Shown here piece by piece: positions 55,690 to 63,789 of a DNA stretch of 64,000 bases. The notes beneath the pieces are model-generated. The model saw only the letters and a program-made list of their open reading frames with translations. It ran no database searches and had not been told where the DNA came from. Origin of the DNA: Streptomyces echinatus. GTDB lineage: Bacteria; Actinomycetota; Actinomycetes; Streptomycetales; Streptomycetaceae. The position numbers and the translations under genes were made by a program. How positions within the stretch are numbered: position 1 is the stretch's first letter; every line of letters begins with the position of its first letter. The stretch is taken from positions 434,001-498,000 of the forward strand of contig NZ_JACHJK010000007.1 in NCBI RefSeq assembly GCF_014203595.1, read 5' to 3'.

Positions 55690-58224
55690 CTACTCGCCGG
55701 GGTGGGCGAGTTCGATGTCGTGGCCGTCCGTTCCGGCGCCGGTCACGGTCAGCGCGGTGGCCACCGGCGGGTAGCCGGTCGCGATGAGGGTGTACTCACC
55801 GCCGTCCAGGTCGGTGAAGGCGTACGCCCCGTCCCCGCCGGTGGTGGCGGTGCCGACGACGTTGCCGGCCTGGTCGACCAGGGTCACCCGGGCGTCGGCC
55901 AGCGGGCCGTGCGGGGCCCGGACGACTCCCTGGAGCCGGGCGCCGGCGTCCAGGTCGACCTCGACGCGGGTGACGCCGGTGGCGCCGACCTCGACCGGCA
56001 GGGCACGCGGCCGGAACCCGCTCGCGTTGACCGCGACGGTGACCGTGCCCGGCACCAGGTCGGTGAGGGCGAAGTCGCCCTGCTCACCGGTGGCGGCGGT
56101 GGCCAGCAGGTCACCGCGCACATCGGTGACGATCACCATGGCGTCCTTGACCGGAAGCGCGCTCCCGGCCGCCCGGACGACGCCGGTCAGCCCGCTGGTG
56201 CCGCTGAGCAGGATGTCGTAGGCCAGCGGTTCCTCGCCCACCACGACGGTGGAGGCCTGCGGCTGGTAGCCGTCGGCGGAGGCGATCAGGACGTACGAGC
56301 CGGTGCCGGGGGCGTGCAGCGCGTAGGAACCGTCGGCCTGGGCGACCGAACGGCCCAGCTGGCGGCCGGACAGCGAGATCAGGGTGACCGCGGCCTGCGG
56401 GACCGGGGCGCTCTCGGCGCCGCGGACGAAGCCGTGCACCGGGGTGCCGCCGAAGGTGTCGCGCTCCGCCACCGTGGCGACGGCGGTCATCGGCTGGACG
56501 GCGGTGGCCACGGCCGTGCCGGTGTCGGACAGCGGGGCGGCGGCGACGGCGGCCGGGACCTGCTCGGCGGCCGGTGCCTGGGCCTCGGCGACGACGGGAG
56601 CGGCGGCCGGGTCGGTCAGGGGAGCCTCGCCCTCGGCGCTCTGCGCGAGCGCGCCCTTGGTCTTCAGCGGGACCTCCTTGATGAACAGCGTGATCAGGAA
56701 GGCGACGGCGGCCAGGAAGCCGGCGATGAGGAAGACGTCCGCGATCCCGTGGCCGTAGGCGCTCTCCAGCAGCGTCCGGATGGGGGCCGGCAGCGTGTCC
56801 ATGTCCGGGATGCTGTCCGTGGACCCGGAGCCGCCGGCCAGGGCGGCCTGGTACTTGGGGCTGAGGGTGGAGACGCCGTCCTTGACGTAGTCGGTGATCC
56901 GGTGGGCCATCACGGCGCCGAGCGCCGAGACGCCGACCGCGCCACCGAGGGAACGGAAGAACGTGACCGTGGAGCTGGCCGAGCCGAGGTCGGAGGGCGC
57001 CACCTGGTTCTGCGTGGCGAGCACCAGGTTCTGCATCATCATGCCGATGCCGAGACCCAGCAGGGCCATCCAGATGGCCATCTTCCAGTAGTCGGTGTCG
57101 TACCGGATGCCGCCGAGCAGCAGCAGGCCGGCCGTGACCAGGACGCCACCGCTGACCAGCCACGCCTTCCAGCGGCCGGTGCGGGTGATGAACTGACCGG
57201 AGACGGTCGAGGAGACGAACAGACCGCCGATCATCGGGATGGTCATGACGCCCGACATGGTCGGGGACTTGTCGCGGGCCAGCTGGAAGTACTGGCTGAA
57301 GAACACCGTGCCGGTGAACATCGCGACACCGACGAACAGCGAGGCGAGCGACGCCAGAGTGATCGTGCGGTTCCGGAACAGACGCAGCGGGATGATCGGC
57401 TCGCTCGCCTTGGCCTCGACGAGCACGAACAGTGCGCCGAGGACGACCGAACCGCCGACCATGGCGTAGGTCTGCCAGGAGATCCAGTCGTACTTGTCGC
57501 CGGCGAAGGTGACCCAGATCAGCAGCAGGGAGACGGCGGCGGAGATGAGGGTCGCGCCGCCCCAGTCGACCTTGACCTCCCGCTTGACCACGGGCAGGTG
57601 CAGGGTCTTCTGCAGCACGATCAGCGCGATGATCGCGAAGGGGACGCCGACGTAGAAGCACCAGCGCCAGCCCAGCCAGGAGGTGTCGGTGATGACACCG
57701 CCGAGCAGCGGGCCGCCGACGGTGGCGACGGCGAAGGTGGCACCGAGGTAGCCGGAGTAACGGCCGCGCTCACGCGGAGAGATCATCGCCGCCATGACGA
57801 TCTGCGCCAGGGCGGACAGACCGCCGACGCCGATGCCCTGCACCACACGGCACACGATCAGCATGCCGGGGTTCTGCGACAGACCGGCCGCCATGGAGGC
57901 GACCACGTAGATGACCAGGGCTATCTGGACGAGAGCCTTCTTGCTGTACAGGTCGGCGAGCTTGCCCCACAGGGGAGTGGCCGCGGTCATCGACAGCAGT
58001 GCGGCGGTGACGACCCAGGTGTAGGCGGACTGACCGCCGCCGAGGTCACCGATGATCTCCGGCAGGGCGTTGGAGACGATCGTGGACGACAGGATCGCCA
58101 CGAACATGCCCAGCAGCAGGCCGGACAGGGCCTCCATGATCTGCCGGTGCGTCATCGGGGCGTGGCCTGTGCCTCCCCCGTGCTTGGCGTGAGCCCGCAC
58201 ACCGGCTGGTGTGGTCGTTGCCAT
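55690..58224 (-). CDS. DHA2-type MFS efflux pump fused to three carboxypeptidase-regulatory-like domains
   Basis: 844 residues. Residues about 28-530 are a 14-helix EmrB/QacA-type pump with motif A GKLADLYSKKALV and motif C region LGATFAVATVGGPLLGGVITD. A Pro/Ala linker (about 545-610) leads to three tandem beta domains (about 612-695, 696-770, 771-844), each with the pattern G-x-V-R ... D-G-S-Y ... Y-x-L-x-A (HGFVRGAESAPVPQAAVTLI, LTGVVRAAGSALPVKDAMV, LQGVVRAPHGPLADARVTL). The tail after an even number of helices should be cytoplasmic. It starts 13 bp after the MarR gene. Confidence 0.88.
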   Translation of the reverse strand: MATTTPAGVRAHAKHGGGTGHAPMTHRQIMEALSGLLLGMFVAILSSTIVSNALPEIIGDLGGGQSAYTWVVTAALLSMTAATPLWGKLADLYSKKALVQIALVIYVVASMAAGLSQNPGMLIVCRVVQGIGVGGLSALAQIVMAAMISPRERGRYSGYLGATFAVATVGGPLLGGVITDTSWLGWRWCFYVGVPFAIIALIVLQKTLHLPVVKREVKVDWGGATLISAAVSLLLIWVTFAGDKYDWISWQTYAMVGGSVVLGALFVLVEAKASEPIIPLRLFRNRTITLASLASLFVGVAMFTGTVFFSQYFQLARDKSPTMSGVMTIPMIGGLFVSSTVSGQFITRTGRWKAWLVSGGVLVTAGLLLLGGIRYDTDYWKMAIWMALLGLGIGMMMQNLVLATQNQVAPSDLGSASSTVTFFRSLGGAVGVSALGAVMAHRITDYVKDGVSTLSPKYQAALAGGSGSTDSIPDMDTLPAPIRTLLESAYGHGIADVFLIAGFLAAVAFLITLFIKEVPLKTKGALAQSAEGEAPLTDPAAAPVVAEAQAPAAEQVPAAVAAAPLSDTGTAVATAVQPMTAVATVAERDTFGGTPVHGFVRGAESAPVPQAAVTLISLSGRQLGRSVAQADGSYALHAPGTGSYVLIASADGYQPQASTVVVGEEPLAYDILLSGTSGLTGVVRAAGSALPVKDAMVIVTDVRGDLLATAATGEQGDFALTDLVPGTVTVAVNASGFRPRALPVEVGATGVTRVEVDLDAGARLQGVVRAPHGPLADARVTLVDQAGNVVGTATTGGDGAYAFTDLDGGEYTLIATGYPPVATALTVTGAGTDGHDIELAHPGE

Positions 58225-58237
58225 GGGCTTCCTTTTC

Positions 58238-58732
58238 TTACGTGCTTGCGGGTGTACGGGTGGTCTCTTCGACTACGGGGGTGGGGAGCCGCAGCGGGGC
58301 GGACCGGCAGTCGCCGAAGCTGGCGCGCAGGCGCGTCATCAGCCGGATCAGCTGGCCGACCTCCTCGTCGGTCCAGTCCGCCAGCCGCTCGGCGAGCAGA
58401 TGCGTGGTCCGCCGGGACAGCTCGTCGAGCTGCTCCAGACCCTCGGGCGTCAGGCGCAGGATGCGCGAGCGCTTGTCCGCGGGATCCGGGTGCCGCTCGA
58501 TCCAGCCGCGTGCGGCGACATGCGCGACGTGCCGGCTGGTCACCGACATGTCCACGGCGAGCAGCTCAGCGAGCTTGCTCATGCGCATGTCGCCGTGGCG
58601 GCCGAGCAGGGTCAGCACGGCGGCCGAGCCGGCCGGGCAGTCGGGCGGCAGGATCCGCCCCATGTCCCGTTTCACGGCTCCGACGGCACTGAGCTGACGC
58701 GCCAGCTCTTCAAACTGCGGCCGCTCGGCCAT
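58238..58732 (-). CDS. MarR-family repressor of the adjacent pump
   Basis: 164 residues. Winged helix LAELLAVDMSVTSRHVAHVAARGWIERHPDPADKRSRILRLTPEG, with the DPADKRS wing. ATG at 58732 with GGGAGGTG in front. First gene of the MarR-MFS-YceI operon; two TTGC-N5-GCAA palindromes upstream form a probable autoregulatory operator. Inducer likely a pump substrate. Confidence 0.92.
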   Translation of the reverse strand: MAERPQFEELARQLSAVGAVKRDMGRILPPDCPAGSAAVLTLLGRHGDMRMSKLAELLAVDMSVTSRHVAHVAARGWIERHPDPADKRSRILRLTPEGLEQLDELSRRTTHLLAERLADWTDEEVGQLIRLMTRLRASFGDCRSAPLRLPTPVVEETTRTPAST

Positions 58733-58749
58733 CACACCTCCCGTATTCG

Positions 58750-58791
58750 TTGCTTGGGGCAACCATAGGGTTGTTTGGTTGCTGAAGGCAA
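58750..58791. promoter_or_regulatory. Twin TTGC-N5-GCAA operators of the MarR-MFS operon
   Basis: TTGCttgggGCAA (58750-58762) and TTGCtgaagGCAA (58779-58791), 29 bp apart, 18 bp before the MarR start codon. Confidence 0.8.
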
Positions 58792-58948
58792 ACAAACAGG
58801 GGGTGGGTGGCGCAAAAACTTGGCAAAGGCAAGTATTGCGAACGTAAATATGCAGGTGAGGATGGGTGGTCTGCCCCGTCCGATCCGCTGCCGTCCCCCC
58901 GGGTCCCGGCTTGGGCCGCCCGGGGCCTCTTCGCTAAGGTCTCGGGGC

Positions 58949-59146
58949 ATGGCTAACACCCAGGGCCCCCAGGGCAATTACGACCCCGCCGGCAGCACCC
59001 AGATGTTCCGCGCGTTCGTCGACGAGGCTCCCCAGGGGCGACAGCAGCAGCAGGCGGCCTCCTCCGGCCCCCGGGTCGGTCTGATCATCGGGGTCGTCGT
59101 GGTGCTCGCCGTGGTGGCCGGCGTGGCCTGGCTGGCGCTGAAGTAG
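58949..59146 (+). CDS. Small C-terminal-anchored membrane protein
   Basis: 65 residues. A polar N-terminal half rich in Gln and Pro (GNYDPAGSTQMFRAFVDEAPQGRQQQQ) is followed by one membrane helix (VGLIIGVVVVLAVVAGVAWLAL) at the end. It is probably a tail-anchored protein with its N-terminus in the cytoplasm. It converges tail to tail with the lipoprotein gene (3-bp gap). Function unknown. Confidence 0.78.
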   Translation: MANTQGPQGNYDPAGSTQMFRAFVDEAPQGRQQQQAASSGPRVGLIIGVVVVLAVVAGVAWLALK

Positions 59147-59149
59147 CGG

Positions 59150-59947
59150 TCAGTCCCACACGACGGAGACGTCCCGCGTCTCGATGTGCATGCCGAGCGG
59201 CACCCGCCAGGCGTCGACGCACACCGTCCACACGGGGCTCCTGCGCGCGCCCGGCGGGAGCGGCACCGGAAGCGCCACGGTCGACTCGACCGTTCCCCAG
59301 TCGATGCCGAGCCCGCCGATGATGTGCGTCCCGAACGTCACCGCGCCCGAACGCACCCGCGTGCCGCCCGAGTTGCGGAAACCGACGGTCACCTGCTGGC
59401 ACCAGCGCTTGTCGGTGTCCTCGGTCACCGGGTCGCCCCAGGACAGGGCGGCCGGCGTGGCGGGTGTCGTACGGCTCGGAGCCGGGCTGGGCGAGGCGGG
59501 CGGTGGTGTCGTACGGCCGTCCCCACCGCCACCGGGCTCCGGGGTGCCCGGGGCGGGGTCCTCCGGGGGCCGGGCGGGCGTCTGCGGAGCGGCCGGTTCC
59601 GGCGTGCCGTCGTGCCCGGGGCCGTGGGACACCGCCGGACCCGTCGTGCCGTCCGGTCCCGTCACACTGTCCGGCCCCGTCGCGCCCGCCGGAGCCGTCG
59701 GGGAGCCGGCTGGGCGCGGGGCGTCCCCGCGCGTGCCGTCCCTCTTCGCCCCGTCCAGCGGCACCAGGCTCACCGGCGCCGTCGGCACCACGGCCGTCGG
59801 ACCGCTCCGGCCCGCGCCGACCGCGGTGTAGCCGCCCGAGCCGCCGCCCCCGCACGCGGCCAGCACCCCGCCCAGACAGACGACGGCCGCCGACGCTGCC
59901 GTAACGGCGCCTCGGCGGCCACGAGTCCCTGTCGTCGTACGAAGCAT
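59150..59947 (-). CDS. Secreted lipoprotein with Pro/Thr-rich linker
   Basis: 265 residues. Signal peptide with lipobox LAAC (Cys about 32). A long Pro/Gly/Thr-rich linker (about 40-170) ends before a beta domain (about 172-265: WCQQVTVGFRNSGGTRVRSGAVTFGTHIIGGLGIDWGTV) with two Cys likely forming a disulfide. The domain resembles carbohydrate-binding or Ig-like folds but I cannot name the family. No catalytic motif. Lies downstream of sigN on the same strand, separated by a double hairpin. Confidence 0.78.
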   Translation of the reverse strand: MLRTTTGTRGRRGAVTAASAAVVCLGGVLAACGGGGSGGYTAVGAGRSGPTAVVPTAPVSLVPLDGAKRDGTRGDAPRPAGSPTAPAGATGPDSVTGPDGTTGPAVSHGPGHDGTPEPAAPQTPARPPEDPAPGTPEPGGGGDGRTTPPPASPSPAPSRTTPATPAALSWGDPVTEDTDKRWCQQVTVGFRNSGGTRVRSGAVTFGTHIIGGLGIDWGTVESTVALPVPLPPGARRSPVWTVCVDAWRVPLGMHIETRDVSVVWD

Positions 59948-60055
59948 CCCGCCATGGTGGCTGACGCTCCGTCAGATGTGAACCCCGTGCGCGGACCGCG
60001 GGAGGGGCGGCGCCCCGTAACGGGTGCGGGGAACCGCGCGACCAGCTACGACGGT

Positions 60056-60105
60056 GCCGCGGCCGCCTGACGCCCGACGCGTCAGGCGCACGTCCCGGCC
60101 GCGGC
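60056..60105. terminator. Double hairpin downstream of sigN
   Basis: Inner stem CGCCTGACGC (60064-60073) / GCGTCAGGCG (60079-60088) with loop ccgac. Outer arms GCCGCGGCC (60056-60064) / GGCCGCGGC (60097-60105). It starts 18 bp after the sigN stop. Confidence 0.75.
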
Positions 60106-60122
60106 TCCTCCCCGCGGAGTGC

Positions 60123-61064
60123 TCAGTCGGAGATCAGTCCGTCGCGCAGCTGGGCCAGCGTCCGGGTCAGCAGCCGGGAGACGTGCATCTGGGAGATGCC
60201 GACCTCCTCGCCGATCTGTGACTGGGTCATGTTGGCGAAGAAGCGCAGCATGATGATCCGCCGTTCCCGGGGCGGGAGTTTGGCCAGCAGGGGCTTGAGG
60301 GACTCGCGGTACTCCACGCCCTCCAGGGCCGTGTCCTCGTAGCCGAGCCGGTCGGCCAGGGAGCCCTCGCCGCCGTCGTCCTCGGGGGCCGGGCTGTCGA
60401 GGGAGGAGGCGGTGTAGGCGTTGCCGACCGCGAGGCCGTCGACCACGTCCTCCTCGGAGACGCCGAGCACGGCGGCCAGCTCCGTCACCGTGGGAGAGCG
60501 GTCCAGCTTCTGGGACAGCTCGTCGCTGGCCTTGGTGAGGGCCAGGCGCAGCTCCTGGAGCCGGCGCGGGACGCGCACGGACCACGAGGTGTCACGGAAG
60601 AAGCGCTTGATCTCGCCCACGACCGTCGGCATCGCGAAGGTCGGGAACTCCACGCCCCGTTCGCAGTCGAACCGGTCGATCGCCTTGATCAGGCCGATGG
60701 TGCCGACCTGGACGATGTCCTCCATCGGCTCGTTGCGTGAGCGGAAGCGCGCGGCCGCGTACCGGACCAGCGGCAGGTTCAGCTCGATCAGGGTGTCCCG
60801 GACGTAGGCCCGCTCGGGGCTGTCCTCGTCCAGCGCGGCCAGGCGCAGGAACAGCGACCGGGACAGGGTGCGGGTGTCGAGGTTCGCCGCGGGCTGCGGG
60901 GCCGGGAGAGCTTCGGCGGCCGGGCCGGCGGCCGGGGACGGCACGGCTTCGAGGGCCGTGACGCCCTCGAAGCCGTCGAGGACGTCGAGAGCGTCGAGCT
61001 CCTTGGGCGCTGCCTCGCTCATCGTGGGCGTCAGCACCTTCGAGCTGCCCTGGTCTGCGGACAT
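60123..61064 (-). CDS. sigN: SigB/SigF-family alternative sigma factor SigN
   Basis: 313 residues. Region 2 includes YVRDTLIELNLPLVRYAAARFRSRNEPMEDIVQVGTIGLIKAIDRF, region 3 TVTELAAVLGVSEEDVVDGL and region 4 LPPRERRIIMLRFFANMTQSQIGEEVGISQMHVSRLLTRTL. An Ala/Pro-rich N-terminal extension of about 65 residues is typical of the Streptomyces sporulation/stress sigmas. ATG at 61064 with a GGGGGTGG ribosome site. It lies directly downstream of sigF, the order I remember for sigF-sigN in S. coelicolor; the symbol rests on that synteny. Likely active in aerial mycelium. Confidence 0.8.
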   Translation of the reverse strand: MSADQGSSKVLTPTMSEAAPKELDALDVLDGFEGVTALEAVPSPAAGPAAEALPAPQPAANLDTRTLSRSLFLRLAALDEDSPERAYVRDTLIELNLPLVRYAAARFRSRNEPMEDIVQVGTIGLIKAIDRFDCERGVEFPTFAMPTVVGEIKRFFRDTSWSVRVPRRLQELRLALTKASDELSQKLDRSPTVTELAAVLGVSEEDVVDGLAVGNAYTASSLDSPAPEDDGGEGSLADRLGYEDTALEGVEYRESLKPLLAKLPPRERRIIMLRFFANMTQSQIGEEVGISQMHVSRLLTRTLAQLRDGLISD

Positions 61065-61422
61065 GCCACCCCCTTTGGGTCGCGGGACGGTCGCGGCGGC
61101 GCTGACTTTCGAGCAACGCAGCCTTCACCTGAATACCGGAGCCGGAGCCACGGCAAACGCGCTTCCCGCAGAATGTCACATGTCGGCAACGCGCTGTACC
61201 GACATGTCGACACGCAGGTTGCGAATCCGCCCTGGAAAGAAGGGGTCTGACGGTTATTCGGGCCGCAACTGTCGGCATCGGCCCTGGTGAGCGATTCGCC
61301 CGCGCCGGTTACCGATCGATCGGGTTTGCGATGCAGTGCTGTTCGGGCCGTGCTTCCGTGCGCCCGCTATGCATCGGCCGAACGCCTTGTGTGCTTCGGC
61401 TCCGCGCACGCAATGCCCGGGA
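61065..61422. other. 358-bp sigF-sigN intergenic region
   Basis: This must carry the sigN promoter(s). It is lower in GC than the genes beside it, with several CGAT/CGATCG repeats around 61310. No inverted repeat strong enough to be a sigF terminator was found. Confidence 0.4.
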
Positions 61423-62253
61423 CTACGCGTCGATCCGATTCGCGGAGCGCAGCCGCTGGAAGCTACGGGCGAGTAGTCGCGAGACATGCATCTGGGAGAC
61501 GCCGAGTTCCGCGCTGATCTGTGACTGGGTCAGATTGCTGTAGTAGCGCAGGAGAAGGATTCGCTGTTCGCGCTCGGGGAGTTGGACGAGGAGATGGCGG
61601 ACCAGGTCGCGGTGTTCCACGCCGTCCAGGGCCGGGTCCTCGTAGCCGATCCGGTCCAGCAGGCCGGGCAGTCCGTCGCCCTCCTGGGCGGCCTCCAGCG
61701 AGGTGGCGTGGTAGGAGCGCCCCGCCTCGATGCAGCTGAGCACCTCGTCCTCGCCGATCCGGAGCCGTTCGGCGATCTCCGCGGTGGACGGCGAGCGGCC
61801 GTAGAGCGTGGTCAGGTCCTCGGTGGCGCTGTTGACCTGCACCCACAGCTCGTGCAGCCGGCGCGGGACGTGGACCGTGCGGACGTTGTCGCGGAAGTAG
61901 CGCTTGATCTCGCCGACGACGGTGGGCATCGCGAAGGTCGGGAACTGCACGCCCCGGTCGGGGTCGAAGCGGTCGATGGCGTTGATCAGGCCGATGGTGC
62001 CGACCTGGATGACGTCCTCCATCGGTTCGTTGCGGGAACGGAAGCGGGCGGCGGCGTAGCGTACGAGCGGGAGGTTCGCCTCGATCAGCGCTCCCCGTAC
62101 CCGGTTGTGCTCCGGCGTGCCGGGGGTGAGCTGCTTCAGCTCGGTGAACAGCACCTGGGTGAGTGCCCGGGTGTCAGCACCGCGGCGCTTCTCGGGGGCC
62201 GGCGGGGGCGGGGCTGCCGCCTCGTCCTGAGGCGGCGCAGTACTGGCCGACAC
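61423..62253 (-). CDS. sigF: Late-sporulation sigma factor SigF
   Basis: 276 residues, SigB/SigF family. Region 2 has LVRYAAARFRSRNEPMEDVIQ, region 4 LLLRYYSNLTQSQISAELGVSQMHVSRLLARSF, and the end is RLRSANRIDA, as I remember for Streptomyces SigF. The GTG at 62253 (MSASTAPPQDEAA...) has GAGGTGG 8 bp before it and matches family N-termini; a TTG at 62280 would add nine residues. In Streptomyces SigF acts in spores (wall thickening, pigment) and is held by anti-sigma RsbW-like proteins; such ATPases occur at 9.2 and 17.5 kb but pairing is not shown. Confidence 0.92.
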   Translation of the reverse strand: MSASTAPPQDEAAAPPPPAPEKRRGADTRALTQVLFTELKQLTPGTPEHNRVRGALIEANLPLVRYAAARFRSRNEPMEDVIQVGTIGLINAIDRFDPDRGVQFPTFAMPTVVGEIKRYFRDNVRTVHVPRRLHELWVQVNSATEDLTTLYGRSPSTAEIAERLRIGEDEVLSCIEAGRSYHATSLEAAQEGDGLPGLLDRIGYEDPALDGVEHRDLVRHLLVQLPEREQRILLLRYYSNLTQSQISAELGVSQMHVSRLLARSFQRLRSANRIDA

Positions 62254-62393
62254 GGTCAACGCCACCTCTTCGTCCGTCAATCATCCGTCAAAAGCGGTCA
62301 TAGCATCACAAGACATGTGCACTGTGTGCAAGCACCGCATTACACCGTGTTGTCGCCAAACTCCAACAAGTTGAGGCGTATAACAGACGAAAG

Positions 62394-62416
62394 CCCCCCA
62401 CCGGAACGGTGAGGGG
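62394..62416. terminator. Terminator between the Dabb gene and sigF
   Basis: CCCC-c-CACCG / CGGTG-a-GGGG with loop gaa and one internal mismatch. Read on the minus strand it is followed by ctttcgt, so it ends the Dabb transcript before the sigF promoter. Confidence 0.65.
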
Positions 62417-62434
62417 TTGTGGGGAGTGCGCGGC

Positions 62435-62728
62435 TCAGATCTCGTAGTCGGCGATCACCCAGGTGGCGAACTCGCGCCAGAGCGCGACGCCCGCCTGGTG
62501 GGCCGGGTGCTCCAGATAGCGCTTGAGAGCGTCGGCGTCCTCGACGGCCGAGTTGATCGCGTAGTCGTAGGCGATCGGCCGGTCGCTGATGTTCCAGGCG
62601 CACTCCCAGGAACGCAGCTCCTCGATCTGGTCGCCGAGGGCCCGGAAGGCCTCCACGCCGGCCACGACCCGCGGATCGTCGCGCTCGACGCCCTCGTTGA
62701 GCTTGAAGAGGACCAGGTGGCGGATCAT
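62435..62728 (-). CDS. Dabb (stress-responsive A/B barrel) domain protein
   Basis: 97 residues with the ferredoxin-like Dabb fold: MIRHLVLFKLNEGVERDDPRV, then ECAWNISDRPIAYDYAINSAVEDADALKRYLEHPAHQAG. Members are small dimeric proteins, sometimes enzymes (cyclases) or stress proteins. It ends before a terminator and is preceded by a small membrane protein gene 10 bp upstream, so the two are one operon. Confidence 0.9.
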   Translation of the reverse strand: MIRHLVLFKLNEGVERDDPRVVAGVEAFRALGDQIEELRSWECAWNISDRPIAYDYAINSAVEDADALKRYLEHPAHQAGVALWREFATWVIADYEI

Positions 62729-62738
62729 GCGGTGTACC

Positions 62739-62918
62739 TCAGCTCTTTCCTCCGTTGGCGACCCAGGTCATGAAGTCGCCGATGGCCCTGGCCGCGTCCG
62801 ATATGCCCTCGAAGCCTATCTGGACGTAGTCGGCCGCCTTGGCCGGGTCGGTGATGATCACGTACAGCGCGAAGACCACGAGCACGTACACGGCGATCTT
62901 CTTGGCGTTCACCGTCAC
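62739..62918 (-). CDS. Small membrane protein
   Basis: 59 residues. One membrane helix near the N-terminus (IAVYVLVVFALYVIIT) and an amphipathic C-terminal helix (ISDAARAIGDFMTWVANGGKS). GTG at 62918 with GGGGAGGCC ribosome site. Ten bp before the Dabb gene. Conserved in appearance but unnamed. Confidence 0.75.
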   Translation of the reverse strand: MTVNAKKIAVYVLVVFALYVIITDPAKAADYVQIGFEGISDAARAIGDFMTWVANGGKS

Positions 62919-63097
62919 CGCGGCCTCCCCACGTCGCTGACTGCTCAGAGCGTTGTTGATAATCGCACAGAGGCTCGCGTCCGACGGATGGGGGCGTGCG
63001 GCGGGTCGGGCTCCCGGCGGCCCGGACCCGGGAGGCGCCCGTGACTCCGGAGGAACCCCGCACGACGCGCGGCCGCAGACACCCCGCCCGGAACGGC

Positions 63098-63132
63098 GAG
63101 AAGGGCCCCGTCCGGTGGACGGGGCCCTTCTC
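63098..63132 (-). terminator. Strong terminator following the tRNA-Ser remnant
   Basis: GAGAAGGGCCCCGTCC (63098-63113), loop ggt, GGACGGGGCCCTTCTC (63117-63132): a perfect 16-bp stem. It stands 5 bp after the 3' end of the tRNA-like remnant on the minus strand. Confidence 0.85.
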
Positions 63133-63137
63133 ATCTG

Positions 63138-63201
63138 CGGTGGCGGAGGGATCCGAACCCTCGGTGACTTGCGCGTTGTGCTCGTCGTGCAGGCCGCTCG
63201 A
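63138..63201 (-). pseudogene. tRNA-Ser-like remnant
   Basis: Minus strand: the 3' acceptor strand CGCCACC with discriminator G and CA, T-arm GAGGGTTCGGATCCCTC and a class II-looking variable region (63146-63175). A GAGCGGCCT D-arm motif occurs about 63192-63200. No matching 5' acceptor strand or anticodon stem can be drawn, and the invariant A58 of the T-loop is G. It looks like a decayed serine tRNA or an att remnant. Confidence 0.6.
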
Positions 63202-63219
63202 TTCGTGGGGACGGTGGGG

Positions 63220-63789
63220 TCAGGAAGGCTTGACCGCCGAGACCGGGGTGGCGGTCACCTTGTTGTCGCACTCGGCCCACCACCCGTCGTTCAGGGCGAC
63301 CTGGTGCTTCCCGGAGCGCGGCAGCCCGATGACCATCGTCGGATACGCCACCGGGTCCTTGCCCGACACGCAGTAGCCGTCGGCCTCCCCCTGGACCTGG
63401 ACGAAGGTCAGCTTCACCCACGCCTTGCCGTGCGGGCGGACCGTCACGGTGGCCGCCCTGCCGGTGGGGGTGACCTTGAGCGGGGTGTTGTGGGCGGGGG
63501 AGCCGTTGCCGGCGCCCGCGACCGTCGGATGGCCCTTCAGGACGCACGTCTTCCGGGAGACGTTGGTGAACTGCACGACTGCTGCCCCGGTCCCGGTCCC
63601 GACGGGCCGGTGGGCGGCCTGCCAGGCGCTGACCTGGAGGGCGGAGGCCGGGCAGGCCGGCGGCGGGGTGGAGGTGGTGGTGCTCGCCGCCATGGCGGTG
63701 CCGGGCAGGATGCCGGTCACCGCCGCCGCGACGGCCGTGACCGCCGTCGTCGCCAGAGCCGCCCTGCGAATGCCGTTGCTGTGCCGCAT
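63220..63789 (-). CDS. Secreted DUF4232 protein
   Basis: 189 residues. Signal peptide (about 1-35, RRAALATTAVTAVAAAVTGILPGTAMA) precedes a DUF4232 beta-sandwich domain: CPASALQVSAWQAAHRPVGTGTGAAVVQFTNVSRKTCVLKGHPTV and a further Cys pair near GYCVSG and WAECDNK. ATG at 63789 with GGGGGACG in front. The family is widespread in Streptomyces cell envelopes; role unknown. Confidence 0.85.
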   Translation of the reverse strand: MRHSNGIRRAALATTAVTAVAAAVTGILPGTAMAASTTTSTPPPACPASALQVSAWQAAHRPVGTGTGAAVVQFTNVSRKTCVLKGHPTVAGAGNGSPAHNTPLKVTPTGRAATVTVRPHGKAWVKLTFVQVQGEADGYCVSGKDPVAYPTMVIGLPRSGKHQVALNDGWWAECDNKVTATPVSAVKPS

